Positions 1 to 11,231 of a stretch of 64,000 nt of DNA are shown here, piece after piece. How positions within the stretch are numbered: the first letter of the stretch is position 1; each line of letters begins with the position of its first letter. The position numbers were made by a program, and so were the translations under genes. The DNA is taken from NCBI GenBank assembly GCA_030280995.1, contig JASXTE010000017.1:6895001-6959000 (forward strand), written 5' to 3'. The notes beneath the pieces are model-generated. The model did no database searches. It was not told where the DNA came from and worked only from the letters and a program-made list of their open reading frames with translations. This DNA comes from Hemileia vastatrix (taxonomy: Eukaryota; Basidiomycota; Pucciniomycetes; Pucciniales; Zaghouaniaceae).

Positions 1-1577
1 GAAATCAAAAGTTGTATTTTCATTTAGATTTTTGTAGATTGGATGGTTTCAGAATTTTCTTAAAATCATCAGCTCTCTAACTTGGATGAGTCCCAAGGTA
101 GGTCAGTTCTTCTGGAGGGCCCATATCGCTCAGTGAATCATTCTTGAAGCACATCAAGTTTAGACCTCCATGAATCTGCTATTTGAACCAATATCCCCCT
201 TTAAATCTTTTTTGAAGAGACAAAATTGCATCCTTTGTTTTACATAGAACTATGACTTTCATTAAGTGATTTATTGATTTAATAAAATTAGCCTTTCCTT
301 TTTGCAAACCTGGAAAAAAGAAATTCTTTCATAACAAGTCTTCTTGCCACTTTTTGATTCTAAGAAAAAATATGATACTTTGAATGTCAGTGGGCCTGTT
401 TTGAAGTGGAGTTCCAGTCAAGCATAGTCAGCGTTGGGATTTTAAGTCAAATATTGTTTGAGCCCTCTAAAAGTAAGGATTTTTAATTTAACTAAAAGAA
501 TATTTAAAAAAATTAATTTTTAGATATTGAAATGGGCACTAACTGAACTTCATCTAAAACAACTCTATACCAAAAGAGCTTTTGAGTCACTGGTATCTTT
601 TTTTGGTTTTGATTTTTTGACATTGTTGGGCAAGCTGTTTCATAGCCTATTAAAACAAGAGCAGTGTCCTGTATCTCATTGATGTTAATACTTTTACAAT
701 CCTTCCCATAAAGAACCTTGAAAGGAAGCACATTATCTTCAAAGTGTACATTTAATTCATTGATCCAATTTGATATTGTTTCCAGTGGGAATATAATCAA
801 TGTGGATAAACTCCAATTAATACCTTCTTGTTTTTCCAAGACCTGTAACTTTATTGCTTCACTTTGAGTTGCACTACTAAGAGAAAGAGTTGAAAGCGTC
901 TTTACCAAACCCATATCATCAGCAAGTATTGACCTGTTTCCTTAAGGGGTTAATTTATTGTTAGGAAACTGATCTTTATAGTCATCAAATTTAGTTCTAA
1001 GCCAATTGTTGTCCTGATGCCTCCACATGTTATCCAACTTTTCCTTTAACATTTTATAATTTTCAATCATAAAATTTATTTCTTGAAGTTGACGTGTTTT
1101 GAGAACTTTTTTGATTCCTTGGATAAGCTGATCAGCTTTCCAATCTTGATTACTCTTAGATTTTTGGAAAGAGCCTTCAAAAATTACATGCAGGATATTA
1201 AAAATTATAGTGGATTCATAGTTTAGGATCAGAAATAAATCAATTAGAGCAGAAGAAATTTCTTCTTTATAAGCAAAGAGGAATCCCCAAAGTGGATACT
1301 GATTACCAAAAACTGGAACCAAGTAAGCATGAAAATAAAATAGCTTCATAGTATTCAAGACACTTCTTTGGTTGAAATGGTGAGATCCTGACCAAATGTC
1401 ACCCAATAGTTGTCCAAAGTGCTTACTTTCCACTTGAGAACAATTACCAACAAGGGTTGGTTTTCTTTCTTCTAATAGTCCAAAAATATGAACATTCAAA
1501 TGGCCTTTCTGTAAAATTGTGAGGGTCGTTGAGTTTTGCAATCTTGAAATTACATTCATATAAATTTGATCAATCAC
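1..1577 (-). pseudogene. SNF2/Rad5-like helicase-ATPase, broken copy
   Basis: Read right to left, this stretch follows the order of a SWI2/SNF2 chromatin-remodelling or repair ATPase (Rad5/HLTF-like). An N-terminal part lies at 1577-942. The Walker A region follows at about 935-890 (LADDMGLVKT, where GLGKT is usual). A DEVQ motif-II equivalent sits near 540-530, and a decayed LTGTPLQN-like motif III near 420-400. A further helicase-linker stretch (GLQKGKANFIKSINHLMK) lies near 300-240. Stops and frameshifts separate the pieces, and the Walker A glycine change alone should harm ATP binding. The element runs off the left window edge. The family call rests on motif order and is fairly firm; whether this is a host paralogue or a transposon-carried copy cannot be told. 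The N-terminal part shows no domain I recognise. Confidence 0.68.
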
Positions 1578-2480
1578 TATTGAGAACTGTCCAACACATC
1601 TGAGACTTGATATCTTAAGTAAGAATGGTATCTGAAGATAGTGGTTGTTAAAAGATGAATTGAAGCAAAAAATGAATAATCAGTTTTAAATAAAACAACA
1701 AAATAACTTTTTAGCATCTGCTACGCTAAGATCATAATTATTTCACATGTATTATTATAATCTTTTTAAAAAATATTGGAAGTAAATCAATGTTAACTTA
1801 AATAAATAGTGTGGCTTAAAAAAATCTTGAGCCTATAGAGTAAATTTGGGTTTGTCGAAGAAGAAAAATTTTCTTAATAAAAATGTTTTTTATTTTTACT
1901 TTATAAACACAAAATAGAATAATTTCACTTTTATTACACTTATTTATGTTTCTGTATAATAGTAAAATGCTTTATATGGCAGTTCAAAATCCCAATTGAA
2001 ACTACTAACAAGAACAATGTCTTGATACTAACATGCTTTTTGTAAGTCTTTCGACAGACACTTATGGTGATCTCAATAATATTAAAATTGATTTTAATTG
2101 GATATTTTATCAAATATCTATGTGGTCTTATGTAATAATTGAGATACTACAGTTTAACCTTCTGTTACCAACTTGGAAAGAAAATATCTGTAGATATTCT
2201 TAGGCCAAATATCAAATTTTGTTTTCAAGAAGATGAGAAAGTGAATATTATGATATGTTAAGTGATATGTTCAAGATTTTCTCAATCTGTTCTCAGCTGA
2301 AGATCAAAGTAATCACCAAGCTCTAAGAGACCTGTGATTGAGTTGGGTTGATCCTAAGTCTGAATGATTACCAAATCTTTGTTCAATTAATTTAAATCTT
2401 GTTTCACAATAAATACCCAAAAGCTTCAAACAGCTATCCAACCACTTCTCAACATTTTTAAATGAGGGGTATTGCTTGTA
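1578..2480. other. intergenic, AT-rich, nothing recognised
   Basis: No ORF, repeat or RNA signal that I can support. The right end, from about 2460, may be the degenerate integrase-RT linker of the Copia relic that follows. Confidence 0.4.
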
Positions 2481-2489
2481 ATACCCCCC

Positions 2490-3960
2490 CAAATTTTCTG
2501 TGGTGTATCATTTCATTAAAAACTCTTAGTTACCCCAGTCACTTCCATATTCTCAAATCGTAGAAGATCTTTCTGAACACCTTATTTTTCCTTTATATCC
2601 AACTCAAAGTGCTTCCACCCCATACAACACTCCACCCTCCTGTCCAAATAATTTCTTAAGTATCCACAACTATTCTCCTAATAAACCAGTACCATCCCAT
2701 AAAATTATAGTCTCCAAATGTTTCACTTACATCCTTGTATCAGTTCAATCTCCTAGAGAGATCTCTTCTAACCTTGATCCAAAGAATATTGTGAATTATC
2801 CTTGAAGTTTTTGACCTCCATATCAATCACTTCTTTCCTTAACTTTTCCCTTAGCTGTTGATTTTCCCATACTTCCTCATTATACCGCTGCAGTAAATGG
2901 TGAACATGGCTCTTCCTGGAATAAAGCAATAAAAGAAGAACTCCAGAATATGGGAGCTCATGAAGTCTGTAAAATTTATGAGAGATCCTCTAATATCAAC
3001 CCCATTGTTGCTACTTGGGTCATAACTGTAAAAATAAATATTTATAGAAGTATTTCCAAATTCAAAGTGCGGCTATGTGTGCAGGCCTCTCTCAAAAACT
3101 AGTCATTGATTATTTTGAAACTTATGCACTTACTGGATGTCTTACTTACTTTTGAGTCACATTAGCTCTCTTTGCGGAACAAGACTACCAAATAGAGAAT
3201 ATGAATTTCAAATGGGAATTTCTCCATGTGGAATATCAGAGGAGGTGTACATGCAAATCCTGACAGGGATCAATGTTGATCCTCAGGTAGCCAATCCCAT
3301 TCTCTGACTTAAAAAATCTATCTATGTGCTTAAGAAATATCCATGATGCTGGTCACAAGAAATTAACTCCTTCTTTGCCTCTGTAAAACTAGTGGCATCA
3401 GAAGCCGACCCTTACCTTTTCCTTTCCCTTGACTTCAAATATTTAATGTTTTTTTACCTTCATTTTGATAACCTGGCTGTATTTGGCAAAGATCTCAATC
3501 ATTTCAAAGCCCCAATTTCTAAAAGAGATAATATGGATTTTCTAGGAAATCTCAAATACTTCTTAGGAATGAAAATCACTAGAAATATTTCCAACAAACC
3601 AATAAGTTTTAACAAAATACCTATATTCTTAACTTACTTAAAACCTAATACATGTCTGACTTTAAATCAGTGACAACACCCATGCTCACACATTATCAAC
3701 TGACTACAGCAAATTCTCAAGAGAATGAAGACTTTATTAAACCAAATGAAAACTATTGAAGTGCTATTGGGTCACTTAATTTCTTAGTACAATGCTCTCA
3801 TCCTGACCTTATTTTTTCTGTAATACACTATCTAACCATTGTAAGAACCTGGTTTAAATCACTGGAGCTCTTTCATACATACCCTCAGCTATCATGATGG
3901 AGCATCAGATATTAGCCTTACCTTTTATGAAAGCTCTTCAGCCACTCCAAAAGGCCAAAA
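2490..3960 (+). pseudogene. Copia reverse transcriptase / RNase H relic
   Basis: Translation in shifting frames gives the Ty1/copia RT order. WNKAIKEELQNMGAHEV lies near 2920. The fingers block (SKFKVRLCVQ) follows near 3060, then YFETYA/LTG near 3115. A decayed copy of the MDVKTAFLHG region is near 3200-3235. SIYVLKKYP (usually SIYGLKQSP) follows, then DPYLFLSLD near 3410. The catalytic box near 3460-3475 reads HFDNLAVFGKD, where HVDDLAVFGKD is usual, so the first catalytic aspartate is retained and the second is lost. LGMKITRNI and a SLNFLVQCSHPDL-like thumb segment near 3775-3800 follow. The longest open piece is 3392-3673 (93 aa). Gag, protease and integrase are not recognisable. It is an old dead copy, more decayed than the Copia elements further right. 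Confidence 0.75.
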
Positions 3961-5376
3961 AAATCATTTAATTAACAATAAAAATTTAATAAAAAAAATA
4001 TGTAATTACAATTGATATTATTAAGATAATAATATTATTAAGGGACCAAACAAAAAGGTTTAATAAGTCAACCAACTTAGTTAATAGCAAAAAATATATA
4101 TATATCTTGGTAATATTGGGACTAAATACTAAGTACTATTATGGTCAACCAATAAATTAAAAAAATTTCAATAAAAATAAATTAATAATTTATTTAAAAA
4201 AATTTTTTAATGATCTTCTAGGACTAAGATTATAAATCTATTATGGTCAACTAGGAAATAAAAAAATAAATGTTTGAACACTTACACTCAGTGAATCAGA
4301 AATTAAGCCACAATCATTGTTATTGCAATAAAAATTTAATAATATAAGTGAGAGGTGCAAAGTTTAACTTACTATAGTGATTGAGAAATTACTTCAAAAG
4401 TATATATTATTTAATATAGTATAAACCCAAAATTTTGAACCCAAGTTCAAAACATGGTTGCGGAAAAAATTTACTTTTTTGTTTAGGTGGTCTGTGCGCA
4501 GTGTTGGTCATTGCAAGTAGGCAAATTGTTCTTGTTGTTTGGAAAGGCTCCCAAATATCAGAAATTTGTCCTGAAGAAGAAGAAGAAGGTAGAGAAAAAT
4601 GGAAGGAGAAGGAAATAATAACAGCGGAGTTTACAAAGTAATAGGATAGATGGAAAAAAATAGGATTTATAAAAATAATTGAATTAGAGATGAGAAATAC
4701 AATGACAAATAATAAGGACTGATAAAAAAATGAGCTTTATTTGCAAAATATTTTACTTAAGTAAGTGAATTATTCTCTGCATGACTAAAAATAATTATTA
4801 TAAATAGACTTAGAGCAACCATAATTTGTTTATTTAATATTTATAATAGATTGTTTGTAATACTAATAGAAATAAAAATATTAGTTTAAATAAGTAGATA
4901 AAATAATTTTAATGTAAGTGATGAGTGCCAGAGAGGATTCCAAGGCCCTTATATAGGCAAGAAGACCATCTCAAGCGTCCCAATTGTATTTACAAAGAGT
5001 ATAGTAATGTGAAACAAACATGTATTTTAATTTAATTGAAACATACAAAATTAAAAGGAAAATTGAACCAATAAAGGAAATCCATGAATAAGAAACAACC
5101 TTTCCAACCATAAGGTCCCAAAACAAATATGTAATATAATAAATAACTATATAAGTATGAAACCTGAGAACTGCGAGAAATAAAATCTAAAACAGGTAGT
5201 ACATATAGCTGAAAAGGGTTTAATTAAAACAAAAAGAATTTTTTTCATGCTTTAATGTTTATAATAAATATTAATTTAGTATAAAGAAAATTAAATTAAT
5301 TATTTTAAATTTTTCAAGTAATTTAATTATTAATTTAATTGAAACAACTAATTAATTTAATAAAAAACTTATTTAG
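3960..5376 (-). repeat. Gypsy-type LTR/leader remnant, minus orientation
   Basis: The reverse complement of this stretch aligns by eye with the plus LTR at 5377-7232 and with the Gypsy-C LTR at 35.3-36.2 kb and 59.0-59.9 kb. Shared blocks are a core promoter (4921-4980), a region ending in a TTGAACTTGGGTT-like string (about 4440), and the leader motifs CACTATAGTAAGTTAA, TTTGCACCTCTCACT and TTAGTCCTAGAAGA (4400-4220). The sense 5' end (TGTCAGCC) is missing at the junction with the neighbouring plus LTR, which suggests that LTR inserted into this one. The small ORF at 4435-4641 lies inside the LTR and is not a gene. Confidence 0.62.
4921..4980 (-). promoter_or_regulatory. LTR core promoter (minus)
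   Basis: In sense orientation this reads GACGCTTGAGATGG, then TTGCCTATATAAGGGCCTTGG and ATCCTCTCTGGC. It is a TATA-type core that aligns with the same block in three other LTRs of the window (6229, 35311 and 58973). Activity is inferred from conservation only. Confidence 0.5.
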
Positions 5377-7232
5377 TGTCAGCCAGGCTATTCCAGGATC
5401 CCAGTAAATGATATGTTAGCTTATGTGACCTGAAAGAGGGCATAAATAATTGCATTTGATGTATATAAATTAATATTTTATTGCATAATAAAATTATATA
5501 AGTATCTTATTAAATATAAGTGTTATATTAATTTTATTGCTATATATATTATTTATAAATTTAAATTAAGCGTAATATATTTTATATTCTACAAATAATG
5601 GCACATTTTTATGTATTTAATAATTATAAATTTATATTTAATTAATTAAAAACATATATTATAATTATAAGTTTAAAATTGACTTATAATATAATTAATT
5701 TAATTATTTAAATTTATATATTAAATAAAATCTTTCATATAGTATTAAACAATAATTAATGGCGCTTCTTTTGACCCTTAATTGTGTCAGGAAGAAAATC
5801 AAATAAATTATAATACTTATTTTATAAAATAGTATTATAAATTCTCAAATTAAATTAATTAATTGTTTCAGTTAAAATAGTTATTAAATTACACAGTGAA
5901 AACAATTAATAAATATTAATTTACACTGAATTAAAATGATTGCATATCTTGTTACGTCAAAACATGTTATTTTTTTCACTTAGAAATGCTGAAAACAGAT
6001 TGTAATACTTGTTTTGATTTGTTTTTCCCATAGTTCTTAGATCACAGGGTTGTTTAGTTACTCATTATTTTGTATTAACTGATTTGGGAAATTTGGGATG
6101 GGAATTTTACATTCTTAAATGGGATTATTATTATTTTTCTTATAATTTTCTCTTAATTACTATGTTACAGATGTCTTCTTTTATCTTCTTGTTTTACTTC
6201 ATTACTATTTTGTATATAGTCACTTGTAGCGCTTCAGAGGACACATTTCCTATAAAAGGGCCTTGGATAATCCCCTGTAGAAGCATCACTTACTATACAG
6301 TCAACAAACTTGAAAATATTTTCTATTACTTTTATATTATTTTTTTATTAGTATTATAATTCTAATTAAAATTCTATATAACTAACCAGAGGTTGCCTTA
6401 AGTCTGATAGTACTCATAGTGTTTGCCGCGCAGAAACCCTTACACCAAAATAAAGTTATTTAAAAACTTCACTTTTGTCATCTCTCAAGTTACTTGTGGT
6501 TGCCTTCCTTCAAATAAATTAAATAATTTTTTATATTTTATTTCTTTTATTCCTCAAAGCCGTTCTCCTTGTCCTCCTCTATCTCTTTCTTCCCCTTTTT
6601 CTTCCCTCTTCTAGATGACTGGCCGACAACTGGGGACCTTTCCAAACTAACAACAATCAATACTTGCGACAAATGACATAACACACGGACCACCCAGCAA
6701 AAAAGAAACTTTTGCCAAGACCATGTTTCGAACTTGGGTTCGATCTATTAGGTTTATATTGAATTAATTCTTCTATTATTTTGAAGTGATTTTTCGATCA
6801 CTATAGTAAGTTAACCTTTGCACCTCTCACTCATATTACTATATTTTTACTGCAATAACAGTGATTGTGGCTTAATTGCTGATTCACTTAGTGTAAGTGT
6901 TCATTTATTAAAAATTTTTTTTCCTAGTTGACCATTATAGAGTGTTTAATTCCTCTTAGTCCTAGAAGAAATTAACATTATTATTAATAAAGTTTGAATT
7001 ATTAATTTAATTTAATTATTATTATTAATTTTTTTCATTTTGGTTGACTTAAATAGTACTTTGTGCTTAGTCCCATATATTGCCATATTTTATTTTGGTA
7101 ATTTAATTGGTTGAATTAACTTAATTGTTTATTCCCAATTTAACTTTGCAACCAATTTTATTAATTAATTTTTTATAAATATTACTTTATATTAAAAAAA
7201 ATTTTTTTATATAATTTAATTAATAAAACAGG
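5377..7232 (+). repeat. Gypsy-type LTR plus leader, plus orientation
   Basis: It begins with TGTCAGCCAGGCTA, the same LTR start found at 33506 and 52249. Next come an AT-rich section homologous to 34.5-35.1 kb, the core promoter at 6229-6280, and the leader motifs shared with 35.8-36.2 kb (TTTGCACCTC, CTTAGTCC). The LTR/leader boundary is not clear. Apparent ORFs at 6084 and 6423 are within the LTR and are not genes. Together with the minus LTR to its left it forms a long imperfect inverted repeat. Confidence 0.65.
6229..6280 (+). promoter_or_regulatory. LTR core promoter (plus)
   Basis: GCGCTTCAGAGGACAC, then a TATAAAAGG box and CCTTGGATAATCCCCTGTAG. It is near-identical to the block at 35311-35361 and 58973-59023, the expected U3/R promoter of this Gypsy family. 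Confidence 0.55.
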
Positions 7233-7760
7233 ATGGTAGATTCAGGGATACTTAAACAGAGGCAAGCATTACTAAAGAACAAAATTATTATTCTAAAGCA
7301 AAAGTGCATCAAGTTACTAATGCATGACAATTTAGTACTTCAGGAGGTGATAAAGCTTCTGAATATGTAATCTAGTAGGAAAAAAAATGTAATGCATAAG
7401 GAAAAAAGATAAATAGAAAACTAAATGAGATTACTTTTCTGTCAAAATATTCCAGTGAAATAGTCAATAAAAAATTTCAATAAATTCTGCTAAGTAATAA
7501 CCAAAAATTAACAAAAAATGACAAAGAAATAGTGGAGAGATATTTTAAACAAAAAAAGAAGGGAATGATAATTTTTTAAAACATAGAGAGATTAATTTAA
7601 TGAAAACATATGTGGTGTGGAAAAATATTTGATTTGAGATTATGAAGGGAGGGGAAACAAATGAGGTCAGAAAACCAGAATACTTAATGGAAAGATTAAA
7701 TTTACCATTAAAAATCATCATTTTGAGGTTCCAGAAAGGAGAGTAATGAATATAATCAGA
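7233..7760 (+). pseudogene. gag-like coiled-coil fragment
   Basis: An ATG follows the LTR leader and opens a 45-residue run rich in K, L, I and Q (for example RQALLKNKIIILKQK) with coiled-coil character. After frame shifts, further pieces such as LNLPLKIIILRFQK appear. Its position after the LTR suggests the gag start of a retroelement. The sequence does not resemble the Gypsy-C gag start at 36423. Many stops make it dead. Confidence 0.4.
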
Positions 7761-8442
7761 AAAAATGATATCTTTATTTCAAAAATGTGCCAACCACTAC
7801 AAAAAAATAACTAATAAATTATGAAATCAAATTGTTTTTTAATGTCCCCTTAGAATTGACCATTTTGTATACATTTCTTAATGTTTTTTTTTGATTTTCT
7901 TGCTATTCCTTTTCACAACTTTCTATCTCACCTTGAAATTAATTCTCTCATTTTCCCCAAGCAAAGACAAAGTTTTTCAATCTCCTCTGTCTCAAACTTG
8001 AATCTCCTCCAAAAGTCAGTCCTGTTTATATTTAATAAGCATATGATCAGCCTTCATCTTCTTAAAGTTAAGAATGTTTTTTTTCAATAAAATATTTTTC
8101 CAAGAGAAAATTGAATACAAAAAAAATAATTGAATTAGATATATGGTAAACCAATGTCACTAGGTTCATTTTTCTCAAAATAATCATAAAGTGAGTGAAA
8201 AGAGCTGTTTGAGGTATTGCCACACTTTAAAAGATGTTTTAGGTTCATTGAAGTTTAAGCTTGATGCTTTAGTTTTGAGTTATAGTTTTATGGTTCAGTG
8301 AGTTCATCTAAAGAAGTGTCCTAAGTGGTATTCACATTGCTGAAATTGTTATTATTTTTTTGAATTTTAAGTTTGAGTAAGATATTAGAGAAGAAAAGTT
8401 GAGTAAGCTGGCAAGGGGTTTATAAAAAAAGAAAAGTTAAAT
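7761..8442. other. intergenic, nothing recognised
   Basis: AT-rich sequence with homopolymer runs. A 69-codon open frame at 7881-8090 has low-complexity composition and no homology I recognise, so I do not call it a gene. Confidence 0.35.
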
Positions 8443-8832
8443 TTACATCAAAAATTGGGGCTCCAAGGACTCAGATCTGCTCCACAATACTTTTTCTGGT
8501 TGATATTTGGGATCTTCTTCACCTGGTGTATGGTAAGAAGCTTCAGGGGATTGATATACTTGAAGTATATTTGTGTTGAAAGCATACTTATATTGATCAG
8601 ATCTAGAAAGAATATCCTTAGTAGTATTTTGTAGAAATTAAGGTTTGACATCAACTTTAGAAACAAAAATAATATTCATTTCCTCATTGAAAAAGAACAT
8701 GAAATTCAGCTTTTCAGAAACAGTATTAAATCCATTTTCAACATCATTTTCGTCAAAAGAAAAACCAGTAGTAGTGGCAGTGAAATGAGCCTTTCTATAT
8801 TTTGATTAATAATTATTTAATCTGTCAGCTCT
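8443..8832 (-). pseudogene. unrecognised protein-coding relic
   Basis: Read on the minus strand, about 105 codons are open apart from one TAA near 8640. Composition is protein-like and not low complexity: KAHFTATTTGFSFDENDVEN, then EKLNFMFFFNEEMNIIFVSK, then DILSRSDQYKYAFN and YHTPGEEDPKYQ. No motif identifies a family. It could be a gag or a linker of a retroelement, or part of a decayed host gene. No start context is convincing. Confidence 0.35.
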
Positions 8833-10559
8833 TAACATGTCTCTGTAGAGGCTGACCCTTTTCACGCAATGAGATGAGTGGAAAAAGAAATTAATAAATC
8901 AATACTACAGTATCTGAAGTATTAATATTTTCACACACCTCACTGGATCTGGCTATTGTGGGGCTGCTTCCAGGTCACTTATGAGCTGCGCAGACTGCAA
9001 CAAACTTTGAGAATAGAAATCAACTTTTCTTCTCACTAAAACAGGGAGATAAGCCTTTATTCAGTGAGGAGTTTCTGAGTATACAGATTTCTCTGCACCC
9101 CACAACAAGCATGAACACTACAAAATTAATCACAACACTAAGTATAACTACTAGGACTATCAAAATACTGATAATAACTAGGACTTACTAAAATAAGGGT
9201 GTTAAAAGAAGGATAAAAGAGTATCTAAAAGTTATCAAAAGTGTTATTAAAGATTATAATATTGTAACGTTTTAAAACTGAAGTTAACAAATTGTAATAG
9301 CAAAAATTAATTTAATACCACAATTCAACACTTATAGAGAGTGAGAACTGGACCCAATAGCACTATAGTAACTTTTTGTAAGAGGCAAACTGCTAAATAA
9401 AAGGTCAAACAATAAAACTTACTTTATATACTATCAGTAAGGTTATTTTTTACTGCAGTTATTCTGGAAAGTGGCAACTAAGCAAATATTTAAACAAAGT
9501 AAAAAGATGCTTTTTACTAGACAGAAACAATCTATATATATAGTAAAACTACCTTCACCTTCCCCACAGTGCATTAGAGGATTTCAGACCATTGACTCTA
9601 TTATCTGGCTTTCAGACCCCCCACCCAGTATGCAGTGTACCAGCAGTTCCTCAGGCTGTATAGACTGCATACTCATCAGTCTTTCTCAGGGTGAGTCAAT
9701 TCAAGAGTCCTTTAGGCCTCCCACACCATTTTCTAAAAACTTATCTCAAGCCTGAAACACTCACTGAACTAAAAAGAGATAGAACGAGATAAATGAAAGT
9801 GAAACAGTAATAAATGATAAGAAACCAAGATTTATGATAAGATAAAGTAAACCTAGCCTTGGATAAATGACTGATAATAAAAATAGATGTATATAAATTT
9901 TTCTAGACAATTTTTTTTGTAAAAAAAATCTCAGAAGCGCCATAAAAAACATAGTAATAATGAGGTATTAAATATTTTTAAGCTATCTTTTTAAATTAAT
10001 GTAACTGATATGAGATAAAAGCTGTTTTTATATATATATATGGTTTGAAAGGGAAAAATAAATAAAAGGAAATAAAATAAAATGAATAAAATATTAAAGG
10101 AAAAAAAGATAAAAGGAATTGATATAACTGAGACAAAAAGGTTCTTTTAATAAAATTAATATAAGTAATAAAATAAATTCATAAAAGTCCTTTAAAAGCA
10201 CCATAAGGGGTCAATTAGTGGTCAATGAATGAGAGTAAGAGGTAAAAGTAAGATTTCGCTGAATCCTGGGGTACCCTGTTATTGACTAGAGATTGATATC
10301 CAGCGTGGTTTGGCGTTCCATGAGGTTATAGTGTCCAAGGATATTTTGGATATAATTATATTAACTATTTTTTGTCTTGACTTAATTAGATTGGACATAA
10401 TCAATTCTTCCCAAGCTCTATTCCTTTCTAGAATTAATTATACTTTTTTTATGATTTTATTTTTAATAATAATGTTTTCTAACTTTAAAAACTATATCAA
10501 AATTTTTCTGTGTTTTTATTTATCCAGTTATTTGTGATAATAACTTATAATATTATCAG
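8833..10559. other. intergenic, nothing recognised
   Basis: AT-rich with short GC-richer patches near 8940-9000, 9550-9750 and 10260-10320. A 94-codon frame at 9471-9755 (Pro/Ser/Cys-rich) and a hydrophobic 75-codon frame at 10310-10537 lack any recognisable feature. The pattern could be an old LTR, but I found no matching partner in the window. Confidence 0.35.
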
Positions 10560-11190
10560 TGGGTAGTGCAGTCGAATCTTACAGCTGACATAATATCTCC
10601 AACATTAACTTAGCCTTGATTTTGCTTTTCTCTCTTGTCATCCTCTTTGCTTCTATTTCGATCATAAAGGAGCCATTGTCCTTTGATGAAGGTTGATTTC
10701 CAAAAAAACTGGAATTTGCAAATCCAAAAATGTGTACTAATCTTATTTGATTTTGAAGAAGTTGATGATGATGAAATAATAATCTTTATTCATCTTTCCA
10801 GGATTTAATTTTTCAGATGATGGGCTTGCTTAACAAGGTGATTTTTTTGGTGAAGAATTTTATTTGAGTATCCTTTTGAGTGTTGGATTTTCTGGGAGGC
10901 ATTATGAAACTTGTATGTTTTCAAAAAAAATTTAGAAATAAATAAAAAAGAAGAGAAAATTTCCTGTTAAAAATTTTTCAATAAAATGATTTAAATCTCA
11001 GTGACAGGTGTGTGCTGAGTATTGATTGGTAGGGGAGCAGTTCAGTGTTTCAAATTTAAAAGGGATTATATGAGAAAGGAAAAGATATTGTGGCCAAAAT
11101 AGGGGAGAAAATTGTTGAAAAAGTGTTGATATGGTTTGTAATAAGCACTTAACTTTAGTGCAGATCTACAAGAAATGAAACCCCCTAATA
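10560..11190 (-). mobile_element. DNA-transposon-like element, 5' part, minus copy
   Basis: The terminal block at 11171-11190 (AGAAATGAAACCCCCTAATA) matches ends at 16271-16290 and 17529-17548. Reading leftward come a subterminal AAGTGC/GCAGATC motif, a block around 10980-11060 shared with 11390-11460 on the other strand, then an ATG near 10905 opening MPPRKSNTQKDTQ and continuing in broken frames to about 10600. It is an inverted relative of the element starting at 11232. No transposase domain is recognised. Confidence 0.45.
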
Positions 11191-11231
11191 GAGGGTTTTA
11201 GTTATAGAAAATATGCACTCAGCATTAGTGG

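Noticed and set aside
6720..6745. GTTTCGAACTTGGGTTCGATC-like string suggesting a tRNA B box
   Set aside because: No acceptor stem, A box or cloverleaf around it. The same string sits in homologous LTR positions, so it belongs to the LTR.
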